Positions 50,532 through 58,952 of a stretch of DNA of 64,000 nucleotides are shown one piece after another (positions within the stretch are counted from its first letter, which is position 1; every line of letters starts with the position of its first letter). A model generated the notes under the pieces. That model had not been told where the DNA came from. It was given only the letters and a program-made list of their open reading frames with translations, and did no database searches. Source of the stretch: DASUGC01 sp035606665 (GTDB lineage Bacteria; Acidobacteriota; Vicinamibacteria; Vicinamibacterales; SCN-69-37); contig DATNEY010000032.1 of NCBI GenBank assembly GCA_035606665.1, positions 124,001 to 188,000 of the forward strand, in the 5' to 3' direction. The position numbers were made by a program, and so were the translations under genes.

Positions 50532-52055
50532 GTGCCCAACTACGGATTCGCGATCGATCTACGAAAGTGCATCGGGTGCCACGCGTGCACGATCGCCTGC
50601 AAGTCGGAACACGACATCCCCGTCGGCGTGAATCGCTGCTGGGTCAAGACGGTTGAGAAAGGCACGTTCCCTCAAACGCAGCGCCTATTCTTCCCCGTCC
50701 TCTGCAACCAGTGCGAGGACGCGCCCTGCATGAACATCTGCCCGACCGGCGCGCTCTTCAAGCGCCGCGACGGCATCGTCGATCTGAACGGTGACTCGTG
50801 CATCGGCTGCCGCGCGTGCATGGCCGCTTGCCCGTACGACCAGCTCTTCATCGACCCGAACACCCGCACCGCCGAGAAGTGCAACTTCTGCGCGAACCGC
50901 GTCGAAAACAAGCTCGAGCCCGCGTGCGTGAGCGTGTGCCCCACCGAGTGCCGCATCTTCGGCGACCTCGACGATCCGACCACCGAAGTCGCGCAGATCG
51001 TGCAGCGCGAGGCCTTCATGCTGCGCAAGCCCGAGAAAGGCACGGGCCCGAAGATCTTCTACCTCGGCGCGGACGAGGCCGCCATTCGCCCGGAAATCGC
51101 GGTGCGGCCGTTCATGTTCCGCGAGGGACAAGTCGCGCTGCGGCCGATCGGCTCGAAGGACCCGCAGGACAGCCTGCCCGGCGATCCGCGCGTGGACTAC
51201 GACGTGCCGCACAAGCAGGCGTGGGGGTTCGATCTCGTCCTGTACCTGCTGTTCAAGGGCATCTCGACGGGATCGATGTTCCTGTCGGCGCTGCTGTGGT
51301 TCCTGGGCGATCGCTCGCCGCTCGTGGGCCTCGGCGGCCCGTTCATCTCCGTCATCTTTGCCATCGCAACCGCGATCGTGCTGGTGATCGATCTCGAGCG
51401 GCCCGAGCGCTTCTTCTACATCCTCACGAGACCCAACTGGTCGTCGTGGCTCGCGCGCGGCGCGTTCCTGCTGACCGCGCACAGCGGCCTCGCGACGCTC
51501 TGGCTTGCCGCGTACCTCATGGGCTGGGACGATCTCCTGGTCTGGATCGCGCCGGTGGCGATGGCCGGGGCTCTCGGCGCCACCGCCTACACCGGATTCC
51601 TGTTCGCGCAGGGCCTCGCGCGCGATCTCTGGCAGGGACCGCACGGCACGATCGACCTGATCGCGCAGGCGGCCGCTGAAGGTGCGGCGACGATGCTCGT
51701 GGCGGCAATCTGGATCGACGGCGAGGCGTCCACGATTCGCACGCTGGCGCTCACGCTCACGTTTGCCGCGCTCGCGCACGTCGGGCTGCTGATCCTCGAG
51801 CACGTCTTCACGCCGAGCCCGACGCTCGGCCATGAGCTCGCCGCGAACGCGATCCGCCGCGGCGCCTACGCGAAGCTGTTCTGGATCGGCGCGATCGGAT
51901 TTGGCGGCGTCGCCCCACTGGCGCTCATCTGGTGGGCCTCCACCGCGGCGTTCTCCATCCCGCTCCTCGCCCTCGCCGCCGTCGTCGCGCTCATCGGCGG
52001 CTTCGCGTGGGAATACATCTGGGTTGAGGCTGGGCAGTCGGTACCTAATTCCTGA
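50532..52055 (+). CDS. Fused 4x[4Fe-4S] ferredoxin and NrfD/PsrC-type membrane subunit
   Basis: 507 residues from the GTG at 50532. The N-terminal 200 residues hold four [4Fe-4S] sites: CIGCHACTIAC, CNQCEDAPCMNIC, CIGCRACMAAC and CNFCANRVENKLEPAC plus VSVC. The rest is an NrfD-like module with about eight membrane helices (e.g. FDLVLYLLFKGISTGSMFLS, FISVIFAIATAIVLVIDLE). The two are usually separate subunits (PsrB/PsrC, SoeB/SoeC); here they are one chain. It would pass electrons between the molybdoenzyme downstream and the quinone pool. The ATG-less start has no obvious ribosome site. Confidence 0.9.
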   Translation: MPNYGFAIDLRKCIGCHACTIACKSEHDIPVGVNRCWVKTVEKGTFPQTQRLFFPVLCNQCEDAPCMNICPTGALFKRRDGIVDLNGDSCIGCRACMAACPYDQLFIDPNTRTAEKCNFCANRVENKLEPACVSVCPTECRIFGDLDDPTTEVAQIVQREAFMLRKPEKGTGPKIFYLGADEAAIRPEIAVRPFMFREGQVALRPIGSKDPQDSLPGDPRVDYDVPHKQAWGFDLVLYLLFKGISTGSMFLSALLWFLGDRSPLVGLGGPFISVIFAIATAIVLVIDLERPERFFYILTRPNWSSWLARGAFLLTAHSGLATLWLAAYLMGWDDLLVWIAPVAMAGALGATAYTGFLFAQGLARDLWQGPHGTIDLIAQAAAEGAATMLVAAIWIDGEASTIRTLALTLTFAALAHVGLLILEHVFTPSPTLGHELAANAIRRGAYAKLFWIGAIGFGGVAPLALIWWASTAAFSIPLLALAAVVALIGGFAWEYIWVEAGQSVPNS

Positions 52056-52066
52056 CAGAACATGAC

Positions 52067-52193
52067 AAGGGCAAAGGGCAGAGGGCAGAGGGCAGAGGTT
52101 CGGAACGACCTGACGCGCGCCAACATTCAAGAAATGTTGGCAGGCGAAGCAGGTTCATTGCCTTTGCCCTTTGCCCTTTGCCCTCTGCCCTTG
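52067..52193. repeat. Long inverted-repeat element built from period-7 units
   Basis: The left arm (52067-52098) is AAGGGCA, AAGGGCA, GAGGGCA, GAGGGCA, GAGG; the right arm (52161-52193) is the complementary CCTTTGCCCTTTGCCC type. The loop carries its own hairpin CCAACATT/AATGTTGG (52120-52127, 52133-52140). The whole 127-bp element could form a cruciform between two operon genes. Confidence 0.8.
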
Positions 52194-52206
52194 TTGGAGT
52201 CCGCCC

Positions 52207-54897
52207 GTGTCTGAATTCAGGTCTCACCCGGATCCCTCGACCTGGGATGAGTTTGTCGACTTTGAGTCCAAGAGTTGGCCGAAGAAGGACCGGCGCCGCT
52301 ACTGGATCATTCCGAGCATCTGCTTCAACTGCGAATCGGCGTGCGGCATCATCGCCTACGTCGACAAGGACACGCTCGACATCAGGAAGATCGAAGGCAA
52401 TCCCGTGCACCCCGGCAGCCGCGGCCGCACGTGCGCGAAGGGCGTCGTCACGCCGAACCAGCTCGAGGATCCGGATCGCGTTCTCTATCCGTTGAGGCGC
52501 GTGGGCACGCGCGGCGGCGGCGAGTGGAAGCGCGTGACGTGGGACGAGGTGCTCGACGAGCTTGGCGCGCGCATCCGCAAGGCCATCGTCGAGGGAAGAC
52601 GAAAAGAGCTGATGTACCACGTGGGCCGGCCCGGTGAGGACGGGTTCGCGAATCGCGTCGTGCAGTCGTGGGGGCTCGACGGGCATAACAGCCATACGAA
52701 CGTCTGTTCGGCGTCGGCGCGCCTCGCGCATTTCCTGTGGACGGGCGCGGATCGGCCGTCGCCGGATCACGCGAATGCGAAGACGATCCTGCTGCTCTCG
52801 TCGCATCTCGAGTCCGGCCACTACTTCAATCCGCACGCGCAACGCATCATCGAGGGCAAGTCGAAGGGCGCGCGCCTGATCGTCATCGACCCGCGGTTGT
52901 CGAACACGTCCGCCAAAGCCGATCTGTGGCTGCCGGCCAATCCCGGCACTGAAGCAGCGCTCATCCTGGCGATCGCGCGGCATCTCCTCACCACCGGCAA
53001 GTACAACCGCGAGTTCGTCCGCCGCTGGGTGAATTGGGAGGATTACCTCAAGGTCTCGCGGCCCGATGGCCCGCGCACGTTCGAAGCATTCGAGGAGGCT
53101 CTGAAGGAAGAGTACGCGCAGTTCACGCCCGAGTACGCCGCGGAAGAGACCGGCGTCACCGCCGCGCAGATCATCGAAGCGGCTGAGGCGGTTGCGTCGG
53201 CGGGCACGGCGTTCTCGACACACAGTTGGCGCGCGGCCGCCGCGGGACATCTCTGGGGCTGGCAGATCACGCGCAGCCTCTACCTGCTCGTCGTCCTCAT
53301 GGGCGCCATCGGCGAACCTGGCGGCGTCAATCTGCACGCGACGAACAAGTTCGTCCCGAAGCACCCGAATCCGCCGCCGGCGCCGGACTACTGGAACGAG
53401 TTGCTTTTCCCGAAGGAGTTCCCGCTCGCCTTCTTCGAGATGAGTTTCCTTCTGCCGCACTTCCTCAAGGAAGGTCGCGGACGTCTCGACACGTACTTCA
53501 CGCGCGTCTACAACCCGCTCTGGACGAACCCCGACGGATTCACCTGGATGGAAGTGTTGCAGGACGAATCAAAGATCGGGATGCACGTCGCGCTCACGCC
53601 GATCTGGAGCGAGACCGCGTGGTTCGCCGATTACGTGCTGCCGATGGGCCTGGGCACCGAACGCCACGACACGATGAGCCAGGAAACGCACGCCGGCCGC
53701 TGGTTGGGATTCCGCCAGCCGGTGGCGCGCGTCGCCCGGGAGAAGCGAGGCGAGAAGGTCGAGCTCACGCGCGACTCGAATCCCGGCGAAGTCTGGGAGG
53801 AAACCGAGTTCTGGATCGCGCTCTCCTGGAAGATCGATCCCGACGGTTCGCTCGGCATCCGCAAGTTCTTCGAATCGCCGTACCGTTCGGGCGAGAAGAT
53901 CACGATCGACGAGTACTACGGCTGGATCTTCGAGAACTCCGTCCCGGGTCTTCCGGAAGCCGCGAAGAATGAAGGACTTACGCCGCTGCAGTACATGCGG
54001 AAGTACGGCGCGTTCCAGGTCGACAAGGTCGCGTACAGCAAGGCGCACGAGCAGACCGTCGACGGTGAGACGCCGGGCGTGGACGTGGACGGCATCCGTC
54101 GCGCGGGTTTCAACACGCCGTCACGCAAGCTCGAGTTCTACTCGCCGACGCTCGCCGCATGGGGCTGGCCCGAGGACGCGATTCCGCGCTACAAACCCGG
54201 CCACGTCTACTGGCGCGATCTCGATCGCGGCGCGAATGAATTCGATCTGCTGCCGAACTTCCGGCTGCCGACGCTGATCCACACGCGCTCGCCCGTGAAG
54301 TGGCTGTACGAGATTTCGCACAACAACCCGCTGTGGATCGCCACCGGCGACGCTCAGAAGCTCGGGATTGAGCCTGGCGATCTCGTCAAGGTCAAAACGG
54401 GCATCGGCCACTTCGTCACTCGCGCCTGGGTGACCGAGGGCATCCGGCCCGGCGTGGTCGGCATGTCGCATCACCTGGGGCGCTGGCGCCTGGACGAGAA
54501 GCAGGGCGGCGCTCGCGTGGCGACGTCGCTCGTGAAGATCACGGCGAAGGACGGGCACTACGAGATGAAGCAGGTCCACGGCGCGCAGCCGTTCTCGAGC
54601 AACGATCCCGACAGCGCCCGCGTCTGGTGGAGTGAGATCGGCGTCCATCAGAACATCACGTTCCCCGTGCAGCCCGATCCGGTCAGCGGCATGCACTGCT
54701 GGCATCAGCGCGTGACGGTCGAAAAGGCCGCCGCCACCGACAGCTACGGCGACATCGTCGTGGATACGAACGAGTCGTTCCGCCTCTACAAGGAATGGAT
54801 GGGAAAGACACGGCCCGCGCCCGGACCCGACGGCACGCGCCGGCCGTACTGGTTCGATCGGCCGCTCAGGCCGAAGCGCGAAGCGTACGAAATGTAA
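52207..54897 (+). CDS. Molybdopterin oxidoreductase catalytic subunit (Psr/Soe-like)
   Basis: 896 residues from the GTG at 52207, preceded by GGAG. The N-terminal [4Fe-4S] site is CFNCESACG plus GRTCAKG; the molybdopterin domain has SHTNVCSASARLAHFLW, whose Cys is a candidate Mo ligand, ARLIVIDPRLSNTSAKADLW, and a C-terminal molydopterin-binding barrel (LGIEPGDLVKVKTG). No twin-arginine signal exists, so the protein should be cytoplasmic, as in SoeA-type sulfite dehydrogenases rather than PsrA/PhsA. It works with the fused FeS/NrfD protein upstream. Substrate not proven. The last 19 codons recur at 56110-56165. Confidence 0.88.
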   Translation: MSEFRSHPDPSTWDEFVDFESKSWPKKDRRRYWIIPSICFNCESACGIIAYVDKDTLDIRKIEGNPVHPGSRGRTCAKGVVTPNQLEDPDRVLYPLRRVGTRGGGEWKRVTWDEVLDELGARIRKAIVEGRRKELMYHVGRPGEDGFANRVVQSWGLDGHNSHTNVCSASARLAHFLWTGADRPSPDHANAKTILLLSSHLESGHYFNPHAQRIIEGKSKGARLIVIDPRLSNTSAKADLWLPANPGTEAALILAIARHLLTTGKYNREFVRRWVNWEDYLKVSRPDGPRTFEAFEEALKEEYAQFTPEYAAEETGVTAAQIIEAAEAVASAGTAFSTHSWRAAAAGHLWGWQITRSLYLLVVLMGAIGEPGGVNLHATNKFVPKHPNPPPAPDYWNELLFPKEFPLAFFEMSFLLPHFLKEGRGRLDTYFTRVYNPLWTNPDGFTWMEVLQDESKIGMHVALTPIWSETAWFADYVLPMGLGTERHDTMSQETHAGRWLGFRQPVARVAREKRGEKVELTRDSNPGEVWEETEFWIALSWKIDPDGSLGIRKFFESPYRSGEKITIDEYYGWIFENSVPGLPEAAKNEGLTPLQYMRKYGAFQVDKVAYSKAHEQTVDGETPGVDVDGIRRAGFNTPSRKLEFYSPTLAAWGWPEDAIPRYKPGHVYWRDLDRGANEFDLLPNFRLPTLIHTRSPVKWLYEISHNNPLWIATGDAQKLGIEPGDLVKVKTGIGHFVTRAWVTEGIRPGVVGMSHHLGRWRLDEKQGGARVATSLVKITAKDGHYEMKQVHGAQPFSSNDPDSARVWWSEIGVHQNITFPVQPDPVSGMHCWHQRVTVEKAAATDSYGDIVVDTNESFRLYKEWMGKTRPAPGPDGTRRPYWFDRPLRPKREAYEM
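54842..54897 (+). repeat. Copy 1 of a 56-bp direct repeat: 3' end of the molybdoenzyme gene
   Basis: The end of the gene matches 56110-56165 at 49 of 56 positions, including a 22-base identical run at 54848-54869. Encoded peptide: WFDRPLRPKREAYEM, then stop. Confidence 0.88.
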
Positions 54898-54938
54898 AGA
54901 AGGTTGTGCGTCGGCTCCGTGGATGTTGGTGAACAGTC

Positions 54939-55934
54939 TCAGCCAGCGCCGACATACGACTTGAGTTGCGCCACTGCCTCAAGAGTTGCCGTGAGGAATC
55001 CTTTGGCACCGAAATGAATTCGCTGCCAATCTCCTTGCAGGCCGCCAAAGTCAGTAACTCCCTCCTCGACCATAAGAACCAGGGGCTTTCCAAACGCCAG
55101 CGCAACACCCTTTTCTTCCAAAAGCCATGGGCTTGTTGTAAAGGTGCCGTCTGCCTTCGCGTCCGAGCATGTCATGAGTGAAAGGAAAAACGCGCATTGG
55201 CGAATACGGTCAATAACAGAGCGGCTGACGTACGTGTTCGAAGACTGACCGGTAACCACTTCGAATCCGTGCTGTCGAAGGAGTTCTGCCAAGCCCGCTA
55301 CGTACTCCTTTTCAGCAAACCGGTATGAGAGGAAGACGCTTCTCGGATTCTTGACCTCGTTGGCGGCGGACCGAGGTGCCACGCGACTCATGCTCTCCCG
55401 AACTGCAGCTAAGAGGGCCCGACCCTCGGGTCCAGCTGAAGTTGCCAAGCGGCCGGCTTCGTCCCGGAGGCGCTGGAGGCTTGACGATGAGAGTCGCCAA
55501 CTAAGGTCAGATTGACACTGGGAGATCGACGCCCTCAGTTCCTCGGAAAAGGCCGCAACGGGTGTCTGCTTATCCAGTGAGTAGTAGTGTGAGAAACGTT
55601 GGCGCTCACCTCGGAAGAACTCCGATCGGCGCCGCTCAGCTTCAGATCTGTCCACGAACAGTACGAAAACGATTTCGGGGAGGGTCTTGCGGACATCGAA
55701 GATGAACGCCGAGGCGTCGTCCAGCCCCAGCGACAACGGGTCGATGAAGATCGTGTTGCAGTCGGCCTTCTGGACAGACGACCGAGCGTCAGCGACCGAG
55801 CCAGCTGCCGAAACGGCGAGCACCTGGGAAGATACCGACAGACCGCGTTCAAGGGCGCCTGCGGCACTCGCGTCAGAATCACAGACCAACACCTTGAGCG
55901 GGATTCCGCTTTCGAGGACTTTCGGTTCACCCAT
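54939..55934 (-). CDS. Receiver-TIR fusion protein, candidate immune or signalling effector
   Basis: 331 residues. The N-terminal part (about 13-130) looks like a response-regulator receiver: KVLVCDSDA with an acidic cluster, TIFIDPLSL with Asp65 at the acceptor position and FVLFVDRSE. After a helical linker, residues about 198-300 form a TIR-like domain: RSVFLSYRFAEKEYV, ELLRQHGFEVVTG, FFLSLMTCSDA and TSPWLLEEKGVALAFGKPL. The Glu at 273/274 in SPWLLEE is placed where TIR NADases have their catalytic Glu. Visibly lower GC than the flanks; enclosed by the 56-bp direct repeat. Confidence 0.72.
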   Translation of the reverse strand: MGEPKVLESGIPLKVLVCDSDASAAGALERGLSVSSQVLAVSAAGSVADARSSVQKADCNTIFIDPLSLGLDDASAFIFDVRKTLPEIVFVLFVDRSEAERRRSEFFRGERQRFSHYYSLDKQTPVAAFSEELRASISQCQSDLSWRLSSSSLQRLRDEAGRLATSAGPEGRALLAAVRESMSRVAPRSAANEVKNPRSVFLSYRFAEKEYVAGLAELLRQHGFEVVTGQSSNTYVSRSVIDRIRQCAFFLSLMTCSDAKADGTFTTSPWLLEEKGVALAFGKPLVLMVEEGVTDFGGLQGDWQRIHFGAKGFLTATLEAVAQLKSYVGAG

Positions 55935-56109
55935 TAGCTGTTCCCATGTCTGCCTAACTACCTATGAAGTAGACCGCGCTCATAGCTTCGGAGCTAACGC
56001 CGTCCCACTGCGTGCCAACAGCTTGCCTATGATCCACTGAGCAGGCGAATGCTAGCACGCGACTCGAACGCTGCTGCGTGTCGACGATGGATCGAATGAG
56101 AACTAGGCA

Positions 56110-56165
56110 GGCCGCACTGGTTCGATCGGCCGCTCAGACCAAAACGCGAAGCGTACGACATCTGA
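56110..56165 (+). pseudogene. Copy 2 of the direct repeat: relic of a molybdoenzyme gene 3' end
   Basis: Translates in frame as RPHWFDRPLRPKREAYDI plus stop, next to an upstream stop at 56097. Compared with copy 1, AGG/AGA, CCG/CCA and AAG/AAA differ only at third positions; TAC/CAC, GAA/GAC and ATG/ATC are conservative. Synonymous changes show this was once real coding sequence rather than chance similarity. Confidence 0.85.
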
Positions 56166-56180
56166 TTCTAGAAGACCCCT

Positions 56181-57944
56181 CTACTTCGGCGGTACCCGCC
56201 GTTTCGTCAGCTGCTCGAATGCGTACGCGATCCCGATCAATTTCGGCTCGCTGCATGGCAGGCCGACGAATGCGGCGCTGTAGGGCGACGGTTTCGGATC
56301 AAAACCCTGCGGGAACGGGTTCGCGCCTCCTCCACCGCCGCTCGCTACCATGCCGATGGGCACGACGATCTCCGGGTAGCCCGGTCGCGAGGCGAGGTTC
56401 GAAACCGCCCAACCGGGAAACATGAGCGCATCGAGCTTGTTGTCCTCGATCGCGGCCTTGAAGCCGCGATCGCCGGCGAGCCGGACGTCTCTCGCGCGAT
56501 CGGCGTCGTAGCGGGCCTTGTCGGCGACGACGTCCATCTCATCCGAGATGTCGAGATTCGCCTGGCCGTATTTGATGGCGCCGGCGCGCGCGTGCTCCGT
56601 GTTGAACGCGCGCAGCTCCGTCAGCGACTTGACCGGCGCCGCCGCACCGAGCCCGGTGAGGTACGCGTTGAAGTCGCGCTTCATTCCGTACTTGAGCACG
56701 ACCGAGCAGCTCCCGTCCTTGCCTTTCGCGTTGTTGAGACCCGAGCAGATGCCGTAGGTCAGGATGTTCCTCGACGGATCGCTGTCAACGACGGTCGGCA
56801 TGTTTGCTGGATCGACGATCTCGGCGCCGGCGCGTTTGAGGATGTCGATCGCCTCTGCCATCAGCTTTGTCTGCGCGTCGTTCAGGCCACCTCGCCCACC
56901 GCCTCGTCCACCGCGCCCAGCCGTCCCCGTCGTCCCCGTCGTAACAGTCGTCCCAGTCGTCCCTGCCAGAACCGGGAGGCTCTCGTAGTAGTACGCGCGC
57001 GGAATGCCGATGCGCGCACCCTTCAGCGCACCGGCTTTCAGGAACGCCGTGTAGTCGCGACGAGGCGGCACGGTGCAACGCGCCGTGGCTGAGTCCGCAG
57101 GATCTGGCGCGGCGCTGACGAGCGTGCCGAGCAGAATCGCGGCATCGGCCACCGTCCGCGCCATCGGCCCGGCCGTGTCCTGATCGGCCGTGATCGGCAT
57201 GATCCCGTGCCGGCTGATCACGCCCGTCGTCGGCCTGATCCCCACGAGCATCGTGAGCATCGCGGGATTGACGATCGAGCCGGCGGTGTCCGTGCCGACG
57301 TTGGCGGCCCAGAAGTTGGCCGCGGTGCCAGCGCCGGAGCTCGAACCGCCGGTGCTCAGCACCGGTCCGCCGTCACTCGAAGCGCGCGGGTCGGCGCGCG
57401 GATCGTACGGGTTGAACGCGAAACCACCGACCGCGCTGTAGTTGCCCGGCATCGGCGTGGGCGCACCGGCGACCCAGTTGGCCAGTTCCGTGAGTACCGT
57501 CTTGGCGATGATCACGGCGCCGGCCTCGCGCAGGTTCTTCGTCAGCGTCGCGTCGTACGGGGGGATGAAGTTTGCGAACGCCAACGCCCCGCCGGTGGTC
57601 CGCATGTCGGTCGTGTGGATGTTGTCTTTGAGGGCGACCGGAATGCCGTGCAACGGGCCGCGCACCTTGCCGGCCGCGCGCTCGGCGTCGCGTGCGTCCG
57701 CATCCTCCAGAGCGTGCGGATTGATCGTAATCGCCGCATTGATCCGCTTGTCGTAGAGCGCGATTCGCGCGAGGTACTGCGTGACCAGCCCGCGCGATGT
57801 CACGCGGTGCTCTCTCATCGCGCGCTGCATCTCCGGAATGGTGGCTTCGACCACTGAGAACGATAACGGCGCGGGTTTTCCAGTCGATTGGGCCGTCACA
57901 TTCACGACAGACGCCGCGAGCACGAGGAGGATGAGGTGGCGCAT
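56181..57944 (-). CDS. Exported amidase, amidase-signature family
   Basis: 587 residues with a signal peptide (LILLVLAASVVNVTAQ). Amidase signature: catalytic Lys in GIPVALKDNI (about 103), GGSSSGAGTAANFW with the catalytic Ser region, and GTDTAGSIVNPAMLTMLVGI. All members of the Ser-cisSer-Lys triad seem present. A low-complexity insert GTTGTTVTTGTTGTAGRGGR, coded by period-9-like repeats, interrupts the middle. It hydrolyses an amide in the periplasm or outside; the substrate cannot be predicted. Longer than GatA (about 480). Confidence 0.88.
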   Translation of the reverse strand: MRHLILLVLAASVVNVTAQSTGKPAPLSFSVVEATIPEMQRAMREHRVTSRGLVTQYLARIALYDKRINAAITINPHALEDADARDAERAAGKVRGPLHGIPVALKDNIHTTDMRTTGGALAFANFIPPYDATLTKNLREAGAVIIAKTVLTELANWVAGAPTPMPGNYSAVGGFAFNPYDPRADPRASSDGGPVLSTGGSSSGAGTAANFWAANVGTDTAGSIVNPAMLTMLVGIRPTTGVISRHGIMPITADQDTAGPMARTVADAAILLGTLVSAAPDPADSATARCTVPPRRDYTAFLKAGALKGARIGIPRAYYYESLPVLAGTTGTTVTTGTTGTAGRGGRGGGRGGLNDAQTKLMAEAIDILKRAGAEIVDPANMPTVVDSDPSRNILTYGICSGLNNAKGKDGSCSVVLKYGMKRDFNAYLTGLGAAAPVKSLTELRAFNTEHARAGAIKYGQANLDISDEMDVVADKARYDADRARDVRLAGDRGFKAAIEDNKLDALMFPGWAVSNLASRPGYPEIVVPIGMVASGGGGGANPFPQGFDPKPSPYSAAFVGLPCSEPKLIGIAYAFEQLTKRRVPPK

Positions 57945-57987
57945 GCCGGGAGCCTACCATCGGCGCGCGCGGCCCGGCCAAGACAAG

Positions 57988-58010
57988 CCGGCGGGCCTAG
58001 AAGCCCGGCC
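57988..58010. repeat. Hairpin element related to 7140-7159
   Basis: CCGGCGGGCCTAGAAGCCCGG forms a GGGC/GCCC-centred hairpin between the ankyrin-gene stop and the amidase start and shares GCCCGGCCTAC with the first copy. Confidence 0.5.
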
Positions 58011-58022
58011 TACGTTCTGACC

Positions 58023-58553
58023 TTATCGATCAGCCGGCTTCAGTTTTGCGTGGATGAGGTCGACGAGCTCCTGCGGCGCGTCTTCGGCTTCCGCCATCTC
58101 GAGCGCCGACATGCCCTGATCGCTCGTGATGTTCACATCCGCGCCGTGCTCGATGAGCACGCGCGCGGTCCTGAACTGTCCGTGGTGAAGCGCGACGATG
58201 AGCGGCGTCCAGCCGGAGGCACCGCCGGGAACGCGCGGGCGGCGATCGCGGGCGTTCACGTCCGCGCCGAGCGCGATCAGTGCTTCGACGAGCGCGGGCC
58301 GGTCGGCGTCTTCGGTACGGCAGCTGTGCGGACCGAGCGAATGACCGCCGCGCGCGGCCAGATGCAGCGGCGTGCCGCCGACGGCGTCCTCCTCGTTGAT
58401 GTTCGCGCCTTCCTTGACGAGACGACGCACGCCGGCGATGTCGCCGCGCCATGCCGCGGAGGCGACGGGCGATGACGGCCGGTCGTAGAACATCGCACAG
58501 CCGCTCACCGCAGTCAGGAGTGCGAACAGCGCGGCCTGGCGCTCTGCATGCAT
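58023..58553 (-). CDS. Ankyrin-repeat lipoprotein
   Basis: 176 residues from the ATG at 58553, which has AGAGGAAA upstream. A lipobox LTAVSGC marks lipidation. Three to four ankyrin units follow: GTPLHLAARGGHS, ALIALGADVNARD, WTPLIVALHHGQFRTARVLI and EHGADVNITSDQGMSALEMA (in two parts). Ankyrin repeats bind other proteins; here at the periplasmic face. No partner is evident; the winged-helix regulator gene ends 34 bases upstream. Confidence 0.88.
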   Translation of the reverse strand: MHAERQAALFALLTAVSGCAMFYDRPSSPVASAAWRGDIAGVRRLVKEGANINEEDAVGGTPLHLAARGGHSLGPHSCRTEDADRPALVEALIALGADVNARDRRPRVPGGASGWTPLIVALHHGQFRTARVLIEHGADVNITSDQGMSALEMAEAEDAPQELVDLIHAKLKPADR

Positions 58554-58586
58554 GACGGTTTCCTCTTCAGGTTTCACGGCCCGGTG

Positions 58587-58952
58587 TCACGGCCTCGCCT
58601 TGCGGGCGGCCGAGATCAGGGCATCCATGTGATCGAGATACTTCTCGAACGCGCGCCGCCCCGACGGCGCCAGGCGAAAGTCGGTTCGCGGGGTCCGGCC
58701 CACGAACGTCTTGTCGCAAATGAGATAGCCGGCGTCCTCGAGCTTGCGCGCGTGGACGCTCAGATTGCCGTCGCTCACTTCGAGCGCGCTCTTCAGATCG
58801 GCGAACGACATCGATTCCACCGAGGCGAGCGCGCTCAGGATGCCGAGCCGCACGCGATCGTGGATGAGCCTGTCGAGGCGCTGCGCATCCTTCGGCGCGG
58901 CCTGTTGTACCGGGCGCGCGGGTGCCGCGCGTCTTGCTGCTTTAGCCGCCAT
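58587..58952 (-). CDS. Winged-helix transcriptional regulator
   Basis: 121 residues from the ATG at 58952, with GAGGAAC upstream. After a basic N-terminal tail, RLDRLIHDRVRLGILSAL and SFADLKSALEVSDGNLSVHA followed by RKLEDAGYL form the helix-turn-helix and wing of the MarR/ArsR-like 'transcriptional regulator' family that often pairs with a small membrane protein. Its start overlaps the membrane protein gene by 11 bases. It probably represses the pair through the palindromes at 59573-59594. Confidence 0.87.
   Translation of the reverse strand: MAAKAARRAAPARPVQQAAPKDAQRLDRLIHDRVRLGILSALASVESMSFADLKSALEVSDGNLSVHARKLEDAGYLICDKTFVGRTPRTDFRLAPSGRRAFEKYLDHMDALISAARKARP

Noticed and set aside
54898..56109. 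IS element or integrase-bearing island around the TIR gene
   Set aside because: No transposase, integrase or terminal inverted repeats; only the gene-end duplication is visible.
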